Source: Tabrizicola fusiformis
GTDB taxonomy: Bacteria; Pseudomonadota; Alphaproteobacteria; Rhodobacterales; Rhodobacteraceae
Length of the DNA stretch: 64,000 nucleotides
Direction of reading: 5' to 3'
Assembly (NCBI RefSeq): GCF_013328815.1
Contig: NZ_JABUHN010000007.1
Coordinates: 1-64,000 of the forward strand
Positions 58,407 to 64,000 of the stretch are shown here, one piece after another (position 1 is the stretch's first letter; every line of letters starts with the position of its first letter). Position numbers and translations under genes: made by a program. The notes below the pieces were generated by a model. The model was not told where the DNA came from. It made no database searches and was given only the letters and a program-made list of their open reading frames with translations.

Positions 58407-59191
58407 CAGCGCAGGCCCGTGGTTGCCGACAGCATCTGATCGGCGGCGGTGATGACCTTGGCGTTCAGCTCATAACCGCGCTGCGCCTTGATCAGTTCGG
58501 TCACTTCACGAACCGCATCGACGCTGCTTTCCTCAAGATAGCCCTGACGCAGCACGCCCAGCCCCTCAAGCCCCGGTGTGCCCGTCAGCGGGTTGCCCGA
58601 AGCGGGCGTTTCGACGAAGAGGTTCGAGCCGATCGCCTCAAGCCCCTTTTCATTGGCAAAGCCGGTCAGCGTCAGTTGGCCCAGTTGCTGCGGGTCCACC
58701 TGATCGGCGAAATAGGCGTAAACCTCGCCATTGGCGTTGATGGAAATCGAATGGGCATCAGACGGAATCGTGATCCCCGGCGCCACCTGATACCCCTCGG
58801 ACGTCACGATCAGCCCGTCCGCCGTGCGTTGCAGCGCGCCATCGCGGGTATAGGCCGCGCCGCCCGAGGGCAGGGTCACCTCAAGATAGCCCTTGCCCTC
58901 GATGGCGACATCCAGATCGCCGTTGGTCTGGGTGGGTGTGCCCTGCGCCAGCACCACCGAAACGGCCGAGGGCCGCACCCCCATGCCCAGTTGCACCCCC
59001 GTCGGCAGCACCGAACCATCGGCGGCAGAGATGCTGCCGGGCCGCGCGATCTGGTCGTAATGCAGATCGGCGAAATCGGCGCGGCGGGCGTTGTAGCCGG
59101 TGGTGGACATGTTGGCGAGGTTGTTGGACACCACATCCACCCGCATCTGCTGCGCCGCCATGCCCGAGGCGGCAATCTGCAAGGCTTTCAT
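58406..59191 (-). CDS. flgG: Distal rod protein FlgG
   Basis: A 261-residue rod protein (MKALQIAASGMAAQQMRVDVVSNNLANMSTTGYNARRADF at the start; EVTELIKAQRGYELNAKVITAADQMLSATTGLR at the end). It has the typical length of FlgG. It lies six bases after flgF. Confidence 0.96.
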   Translation of the reverse strand: MKALQIAASGMAAQQMRVDVVSNNLANMSTTGYNARRADFADLHYDQIARPGSISAADGSVLPTGVQLGMGVRPSAVSVVLAQGTPTQTNGDLDVAIEGKGYLEVTLPSGGAAYTRDGALQRTADGLIVTSEGYQVAPGITIPSDAHSISINANGEVYAYFADQVDPQQLGQLTLTGFANEKGLEAIGSNLFVETPASGNPLTGTPGLEGLGVLRQGYLEESSVDAVREVTELIKAQRGYELNAKVITAADQMLSATTGLR

Positions 59192-59197
59192 TTTGTT

Positions 59198-59914
59198 CTA
59201 CCTTCCCAGAGCCTGAACGACGCCGCGCACCCGCTGATCCTCACGGTCGAGGAAGCCCTGACCAAGTTCGTAGGCGCGTTGCACCTCGATCATGCGGGCC
59301 ATTTCCGTCACCGGATCGACGTTGCTTTCCTCAAGATGCCGCTGGATCAGCACCGCCCCCTCCGCCGCCGGCTGCAACTCGCCCCCTTCAAAGAGCGTGC
59401 CCGCCTGATGGCGCAGCGCCGCCGGATCGGCGGGGGTCCAGAGGCCGATCTGCGCGAAAGGCGCCCCGCCCGCCGAAAGCGTGCCATCCTGCGCCAGCGC
59501 AACATCCGTCGCGCCCGGAGGCACGATCACCGGCGCACCGCCGGCATCCAGCAGGCGGTAACCGTCATTGGTCATCAGCTCTCCGTTCGGGCCGGGGGTG
59601 AACTGACCCGACCGGGTCAGCCGGTCGCCCGTGGGCGTATCCACCAGAAAGAACCCCTCGCCCCGGATGGCGAAATCAAAAGTGCCGCCGGTCTCGGTCA
59701 GGTCGGCCTGGCTCAGGTCCACCAGCCGCGCCGCGCCGCTCGCCATCGAGAGCGAGGGCGCATCGCCCAGGGCGACCACATGTTCGGCGAAGATCACCCC
59801 CTCACGCCGGAAACCGGCGGTGGAGATATTGGCAATGTTATTGGCCACCGCCTGCATTTCCCGCATCAGACCAGACTGGCGGGCAAGGGTCACATAGCCG
59901 GAACTGTCCATCAC
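59198..59914 (-). CDS. flgF: Proximal rod protein FlgF
   Basis: A 238-residue rod protein of the same fold (LARQSGLMREMQAVANNIANISTAGFRREG; MARMIEVQRAYELGQGFLDREDQRV). Placed before flgG and after fliQ, with which it overlaps by four bases. Together with FlgB, FlgC and FlgG it builds the rod. Confidence 0.95.
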   Translation of the reverse strand: MMDSSGYVTLARQSGLMREMQAVANNIANISTAGFRREGVIFAEHVVALGDAPSLSMASGAARLVDLSQADLTETGGTFDFAIRGEGFFLVDTPTGDRLTRSGQFTPGPNGELMTNDGYRLLDAGGAPVIVPPGATDVALAQDGTLSAGGAPFAQIGLWTPADPAALRHQAGTLFEGGELQPAAEGAVLIQRHLEESNVDPVTEMARMIEVQRAYELGQGFLDREDQRVRGVVQALGR

Positions 59915-60180
59915 GAGCCCCCTGCGATCAGCGGCACCAGCCGGTCAGTGAAAAAACTGACAAGGGTGGCGGTCATGAAGCTCATCGAGACCCAGAAGAC
60001 GGCGATCATCGCCCCCACCTTGGGCACGAAGGTCAGCGTCATTTCCTGAACCGAGGTCAGGGCCTGAAAAAGGCCGACCAGAACCCCCATCACCAGCGCG
60101 ACCGCCAGCATCGGGGCCGAGATAAGCACCGCAGCCCAAAGCCCCTGACGCAGCACGTCATAAAGGGTTTCGGCGGTCAT
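59911..60180 (-). CDS. fliQ: Flagellar export protein FliQ
   Basis: An 89-residue protein with two membrane helices (about 16-38 and 50-75) and the family segment VGLFQALTSVQEMTLTFVPK. It is part of the FliPQR gate. It overlaps fliE and flgF by four bases each, although fliP and fliR are in other units. Confidence 0.94.
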   Translation of the reverse strand: MTAETLYDVLRQGLWAAVLISAPMLAVALVMGVLVGLFQALTSVQEMTLTFVPKVGAMIAVFWVSMSFMTATLVSFFTDRLVPLIAGGS

Positions 60181-60461
60181 ACCGGCATCCTCAGGATTTC
60201 CTGATAAGCCTCCACCACCTTGTCGCGGACGGTGGCCACGGTTTCGACGGCAAGCTGGCTGTCGGCCAGCGCCTGCACCAGCGCATGGGGATCGGCGCCG
60301 CCGGTCATCGCGGCCTTGGCCGTGCGCTCCCCTTCGGTCAGGGTGCTGGCAAAGCTGGCAGCGAAACCGGCAAGAGCCGTCTCGCCGCCATCGGGTTGCG
60401 GCAGCACCGCCGGGCGGGCCGCCGCATAGGTCTGGGTTGCAAGGGACGTTCTGACATCCAT
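60177..60461 (-). CDS. fliE: Hook-basal body adaptor FliE
   Basis: A 94-residue protein that joins the MS ring to the rod. Its C-terminal part has the family pattern (AMTGGADPHALVQALADSQLAVETVATVRDKVVEAYQEILRMPV in consecutive pieces). It lies 11 bases after flgC. Confidence 0.92.
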   Translation of the reverse strand: MDVRTSLATQTYAAARPAVLPQPDGGETALAGFAASFASTLTEGERTAKAAMTGGADPHALVQALADSQLAVETVATVRDKVVEAYQEILRMPV

Positions 60462-60472
60462 TCTGGTGTCTC

Positions 60473-60853
60473 CTATTTACGAAGAAGTTCGAACAGGCCC
60501 GCCGTCATCTGCCGCGCCTGATCGAACAGTCGAAGGTTCGCCTCGTAGCTGCGCTGCGCTTCGCGCGCGTCAGCAATTTCGATCACCAGATCGACATTCG
60601 AGCCGTCGTGGTGACCTGTTTCATCGGCCAGAGGATGGCCGGGGTCGTAAATGTCCTGCAGCGGGCTCTGATCCAGCCGGACCTTGCCTGCCCTGACCTC
60701 ACCCGAGCCGACCTCTTCCGCAAAGGAGACCAGCTTGCGGTGATAGCCGGGCGTGTCGGCGTTCGAGATATTTTCGGACACATGGCGCAGCCGCATCGCC
60801 TGCGCCTCCATCCCCGAGGCGGAATAGCTGAGAGCCTTGAGAAGATCGCTCAT
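60473..60853 (-). CDS. flgC: Proximal rod protein FlgC
   Basis: A 126-residue rod protein (ALSYSASGMEAQAMRLRHVSENISNADTPGYHRKLV; VDLVIEIADAREAQRSYEANLRLFDQARQMTAGLFELLRK). It has normal length and lies nine bases after flgB. Confidence 0.95.
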   Translation of the reverse strand: MSDLLKALSYSASGMEAQAMRLRHVSENISNADTPGYHRKLVSFAEEVGSGEVRAGKVRLDQSPLQDIYDPGHPLADETGHHDGSNVDLVIEIADAREAQRSYEANLRLFDQARQMTAGLFELLRK

Positions 60854-60862
60854 CCCCGCCCC

Positions 60863-61237
60863 CTATCGGCCAAGGCTGGCGCGGATGATGCCGGAGGTGC
60901 TGCGATAGATCGCCAGCGCCATCTCATGCTCCTGCCGGGCGCCGGCGGCCTTGACCATCTCCGCCTCGATCGAGACCGAATTGCCGTTGGGGGAAGCCTG
61001 TTCCGCGCTGGCAAAGGCCCGCGCCGCGGCGCCGCCGCCGCCGCCCAGATGCCCCGGCCGCGTGGCGCGCAGGGCCAGTGTGCCGCCCTCATAAACCTGC
61101 GCGAAATCGGGGATATCCAGCGCCCGATAGCCGGGCGTGTCGGCATTGGCCACATTCCTTGCGATCAGGCTCATCCTGTCGCCGGCATGGGCTGCCATGG
61201 ACTGTGCCATGGCGGTGATTTCCAGTTTTCCGAACAT
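60863..61237 (-). CDS. flgB: Proximal rod protein FlgB
   Basis: A 124-residue rod protein with LARNVANADTPGYRALDIPDFAQVY-like start region and C-terminal helix QEHEMALAIYRSTSGIIRASLGR. I chose ATG 61237 (MFGKLEITAMAQSM) with GGGAGAAGC upstream; ten extra codons upstream are not supported. It heads the operon flgB-flgC-fliE-fliQ-flgF-flgG-flgA-flgH-fliL2 and is divergent from fliI. Confidence 0.93.
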   Translation of the reverse strand: MFGKLEITAMAQSMAAHAGDRMSLIARNVANADTPGYRALDIPDFAQVYEGGTLALRATRPGHLGGGGGAAARAFASAEQASPNGNSVSIEAEMVKAAGARQEHEMALAIYRSTSGIIRASLGR

Positions 61238-61321
61238 CGGGGCTTCTCCCTCGACCGCTTTCACCAAGGCTTAAGGGTGATTCCTTTAGAAACGGTAAGC
61301 AGCGAACAAAGGGAGAATCCC

Positions 61322-62632
61322 ATGGCAGATGTTTTTGCGTCGCTCCGCTCGGAAATCGCCCGTATTCCGGTGGCGGCGGCCCTTGGCCGCGTGGTGGCGG
61401 TGCGGGGGGGCACCGTGCAGGTTTCGGGCCTGACGCGGCTGGCCTGTCAGGGCGACCGCGTGCAGATCGGCGCCCTGGGCGGCGAGGTTCTGGGGCTGGC
61501 GCCCGAGGGGGTGACGGTGCTGACCGATGGCGCACCCGACGGGCTGGCGATCGGCGCCGGCGTCGAACTCTGCGGTGCCACCGGCATCGCGCCGGATGAC
61601 AGTTGGATCGGCCGCATCGTGGACCCGTTTGGTCGGCCTCTGGACGGGCGGCCCCTCCAGCGCGGCCCTTTGTTGCGCCCGCTGCGGGCCGAGGCGCCCG
61701 CCGCCGCCCGCCGCCGCCGGTTGGGCGCGCGTCTGTCAACCGGGGTTGCGGTCTTTGACACGCTCTTGCCGCTGGTGCGGGGGCAGAGGATCGGGCTTTT
61801 CGCGGGGTCGGGCGTGGGAAAATCCTCGCTCCTTGCGAAATTCGCCCGCGGGGTCGAGGCGGATGTGGTGGTGATTGCCCTGATCGGCGAGCGGGGACGC
61901 GAGCTGCGCGAATTCGCCGAACGGGTTCTGGGGCCAGAGGGCATGGCGCGCTCGGTCATCGTCACCGCCACCTCGGATCAGTCGGCGCTGACGCGGCGGC
62001 GCTGCGCCTGGGCGGCGATGGCCGTGGCCGAACACTTCCGTGATCAGGGGCTGCATGTGCTGTTCCTTGCCGATTCGGTCACCCGCTTTGCCGAGGCGCA
62101 TCGCGAGGTTGCGCTGGCCGCAGGGGAGCCTGCGGCCCTGCGCGGCTATCCCCCGTCGCTGACCCAAGCCATCATGGCACTGGGAGAGCGGGCAGGCCCG
62201 GGGCCAGAGGGGGCGGGCGACATCACCGCGGTCTTTTCGGTTCTGGTTGCGGGCTCCGACATGGATGAGCCGGTCGCCGATATCCTGCGCGGCGTGCTGG
62301 ACGGCCATGTGGTGATGGATCGCAAGATTGCCGAACGCGGGCGCTATCCCGCCATCGACCTCTTGCGCTCGGTCTCGCGCAGCCTGCCGCAAGCGGCGGA
62401 CGAAGGTGAGAATCTGCTGATCGCCGAGGCGCGGCGGTTGTTGGGTGCCTGGGATCGGGCGGAGCTGATGATTCAGGCCGGACTGTACGCGAAAGGGTCC
62501 GATGCGGTGGTGGATGCCGCGATCCGGGTCTTTCCGGCGCTGGATGCCTTTCTGGGCGAGGATGCGCCCGATGGCGGGATTGCAGCCAGTTTCGCCCGCC
62601 TCGCCGCAATCCTGCACAATGCGCGGAGCTGA
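61322..62632 (+). CDS. fliI: Flagellar export ATPase FliI
   Basis: A 436-residue ATPase related to the F1 beta subunit. Walker A GSGVGKSS is at about residues 162-169. Further motifs are VIALIGERGRELREFAE, FLADSVTRFAEAHREVALAAGEPAALRGYPPS (Walker B and the nearby loop) and the catalytic YPAIDLLRSVSRS region. I chose ATG 61322 with GGGAG eight bases upstream; a long in-frame extension upstream is antisense to flgB and flgC. It is alone on its strand here, far from fliH. Confidence 0.95.
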   Translation: MADVFASLRSEIARIPVAAALGRVVAVRGGTVQVSGLTRLACQGDRVQIGALGGEVLGLAPEGVTVLTDGAPDGLAIGAGVELCGATGIAPDDSWIGRIVDPFGRPLDGRPLQRGPLLRPLRAEAPAAARRRRLGARLSTGVAVFDTLLPLVRGQRIGLFAGSGVGKSSLLAKFARGVEADVVVIALIGERGRELREFAERVLGPEGMARSVIVTATSDQSALTRRRCAWAAMAVAEHFRDQGLHVLFLADSVTRFAEAHREVALAAGEPAALRGYPPSLTQAIMALGERAGPGPEGAGDITAVFSVLVAGSDMDEPVADILRGVLDGHVVMDRKIAERGRYPAIDLLRSVSRSLPQAADEGENLLIAEARRLLGAWDRAELMIQAGLYAKGSDAVVDAAIRVFPALDAFLGEDAPDGGIAASFARLAAILHNARS

Positions 62633-63433
62633 TCAGCGGCGGATGTTCTGCAGCAGCGTCAACGCATTCTGGGCGGCACTGGTGCCGCCGCCCAGCGCCG
62701 CCACCTCACCCCGGATCAGGAAGCGGCGGAGCAACTTGTCCATCGCATCGGCATTGCCGAGGTCAGAGACCTTGTCGCTGCCCAATTGGCTTTTGGCCTT
62801 GGATTTGATCACCGAAAGCTGCTGATCAATATCCAGCGTGCCAAAGGCCGAAGGCAGTCCCAAGGCCGTTTCGAACACCTTGCGCAAAGGCTCGCTGCCC
62901 AGAATGCCATACCATTTGGTATTCTCGGAACTGGTCTTGCCCGCCAGATCCTTGAGTTCCCGCTCGGCATTGAGGGCAAGGCGCATGTCGCTGTCCTGCG
63001 CGCCCACGGCTGCCTCGAAACTGCGGGCGCGGTAGGCGGTGATGATCTTGTCCGCAAAGTCCGAAATCTGCGTGCTGGGGGTCGAAAAGTTGCCGAAGCC
63101 AAAGGTCGATGACAGCTTCTGATAGCTTTTATCCGCCAGTTTGTTGGCCAGTGCATCCCTCTTGAGCGTGCCATCCTCCAGCACTTTGCGGATGAAAAAG
63201 CGGTTGGTGATATCAGCTTCAAGGCCAAAGGCGCCGAGCGCCACCTTCAAGAGGCGGCGGTCGGCGACCAGTTGCTCGGCGGTCTTGACCGATCCGATCC
63301 TGGCCCGGAAATAGGCTTCATCCGTCTTGATCTCGGGTGAGGCGTTGAAGGCAGCGGTTTGCGCCGGCATCGTGCGCTTGAGCAGCGTCCAGCCGGCATA
63401 ACCCGAAAGCGGCAATGCCGGTGCAAAGCTCAT
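62633..63433 (-). CDS. DUF1217 family flagellar-associated protein
   Basis: A 266-residue helical protein (PLSGYAGWTLLKRTMPAQTAAFN; YFRARIGSVKTAEQLVADRRLLKVALGAFGLEADI; FFIRKVLEDG; LADKSYQKLSSTFGFGN) that fits the DUF1217 family, found in flagellar clusters of Rhodobacterales and rhizobia, sometimes fused in long repeats. No signal peptide. Its role is not defined. It overlaps flbT by four bases and its stop lies against the end of fliI. Confidence 0.82.
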   Translation of the reverse strand: MSFAPALPLSGYAGWTLLKRTMPAQTAAFNASPEIKTDEAYFRARIGSVKTAEQLVADRRLLKVALGAFGLEADITNRFFIRKVLEDGTLKRDALANKLADKSYQKLSSTFGFGNFSTPSTQISDFADKIITAYRARSFEAAVGAQDSDMRLALNAERELKDLAGKTSSENTKWYGILGSEPLRKVFETALGLPSAFGTLDIDQQLSVIKSKAKSQLGSDKVSDLGNADAMDKLLRRFLIRGEVAALGGGTSAAQNALTLLQNIRR

Positions 63434-63837
63434 GCGCGGCCCGCGGCGGCCAGAAGCCGCTCTTCCCGGGGCAAGAGTGCGCGCAGCGCCTTGAGCGCCT
63501 GATAATGCTGATCCTCGATCACCGATGCCGTGGCTTGTGTCAAAAGCGCCCGACTGTCGGGATCGGTCAGAACCTGGCTGAGTTGTTCGATCCCGCGCAG
63601 AAGCTGCATCCGGGCCAGCCCGATCTCGGCATCGCCCGACAACACCAGTTGCGCGATGTAGCAGACCCGGCGGACGGGGGTGTTCACCTCTTCGGGGTGG
63701 ATCGCGTCCCGCAGCCGCAGGATATTGGCATTGGGCGTCATGATGGCCAGACGCGAGCGTTTGTCACCGTTCTCCACCACGGCGCCATTGATCAGCACCC
63801 GTTCATGGGGTCCGAGTTTAAGGACCAGCCCGCTCAT
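63430..63837 (-). CDS. flbT: Flagellin synthesis regulator FlbT
   Basis: A 135-residue protein with the FlbT pattern (LVLKLGPHERVLINGAVVENGDKRSRLAI; ILRLRDAIHPEEVNTPVRRVCYIAQLVLSGD). In Caulobacter FlbT destabilises flagellin mRNA when assembly is incomplete, and FlaF has the opposite effect. Both lie here. It overlaps flaF by four bases (ATGA). Confidence 0.93.
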   Translation of the reverse strand: MSGLVLKLGPHERVLINGAVVENGDKRSRLAIMTPNANILRLRDAIHPEEVNTPVRRVCYIAQLVLSGDAEIGLARMQLLRGIEQLSQVLTDPDSRALLTQATASVIEDQHYQALKALRALLPREERLLAAAGRA

Positions 63838-64000
63838 GGCGCACCGCCTTCGCCGCGCAGGCCGCGCATGACGGCGGTATTGATCTCGATCAGAACCTCG
63901 GCCGAGGCTTTGCCGCTGCGCACCGCGCGGCTGTGCTGGGCGGTGAATTCGTAAAGGTAGAAAAGCTGCGCCCGCAGTTTCTGCGGCAGACCATTTCCGT
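63834..64000 (-). CDS. flaF: Flagellar biosynthesis regulator FlaF, partial (5' end beyond window)
   Basis: The last 54 codons are visible, including LPQKLRAQLFYLYEFT and EVLIEINTAVMRGLRGEG, a good match for the C-terminal half of FlaF. It is a flagellin-specific regulator or chaperone acting with FlbT. The start lies beyond base 64000. Confidence 0.85.
   Translation of the reverse strand, partial: GNGLPQKLRAQLFYLYEFTAQHSRAVRSGKASAEVLIEINTAVMRGLRGEGGAP

Noticed and set aside
61238-61321. CtrA box between flgB and fliI
   Set aside because: TTAA occurs, but the second half-site at seven bases does not match, so I did not call it.

Overview
The window is about 64 kb of high-GC chromosomal DNA from an alphaproteobacterium. 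It is almost certainly a member of Rhodobacteraceae (Rhodobacter/Gemmobacter/Tabrizicola-like). The grounds are the protein sequences of RpoB, RpoC, EF-G and EF-Tu, an alphaproteobacterial flagellar set with FlbT, FlaF, MotE and DUF1217 proteins, and CtrA-like boxes. No species can be named from sequence alone.

Region 1 (1-25 kb, nearly all minus strand) is the gene-expression core. In transcription order it holds a tufB copy with its own promoter, a small papain-fold-like protein, tRNA-Trp, secE, nusG, rplK, rplA, a DUF616 glycosyltransferase, the rplJ leader, rplJ, rplL, rpoB and rpoC. After a terminator come an EamA transporter and a GT2/LAB_N lipid-modification pair. Next are rpsL, rpsG, fusA and tufA (the str genes), then rpsJ, rplC, rplD and rplW. 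The S10 operon stops after rplW at a strong terminator. Beyond it lie a low-GC HNH nuclease gene and the end of an unrelated plus-strand gene, so rplB is displaced. The two tuf genes encode identical proteins. A family of short palindromes with GTAGG-N2-GGGCAA-type arms sits in several of these operon junctions.

Region 2 (25-30 kb) is an accessory metabolic stretch: a lipoprotein, an orphan cytochrome P450, a secreted hypothetical protein, a RidA-family protein, a CorA-type channel and a convergent GntR/FCD regulator.

Region 3 (30-38 kb) is a complete four-gene type I secretion/adhesin cluster. It encodes a 1056-residue BapA-prefix adhesin with tandem Ig-like repeats, a TolC-like outer-membrane lipoprotein, an ABC exporter with a degenerate C39-like domain and an HlyD-type adaptor.

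Region 4 (38-64 kb) is a large flagellar cluster in divergent blocks. Plus-strand genes are motB, flgE, flgK, flgL and flgI, then fliL, an unknown gene, motE, motA, a 721-residue orphan, sltF, flhA, fliR, flhB, a FliJ-like gene, and later fliI. Minus-strand genes are fliF, fliH, fliN and fliP; then flgB, flgC, fliE, fliQ, flgF, flgG, flgA, flgH and a second FliL; then flaF (partial), flbT and a DUF1217 gene. fliG, fliM, flgD, fliK and flagellin genes are not in the window. Boxes resembling the CtrA site occur before motB and flgE and between fliF and fliL, which suggests CtrA-type control of motility.

I see no phage, insertion sequence, CRISPR array or clearly new multi-gene system. The most unusual items are the HNH insertion in the S10 operon, the glycosyltransferase wedged between rplA and rplJ, the palindrome family, the adhesin/T1SS cluster abutting the motility genes, and the uncharacterised motE/motA-linked proteins.
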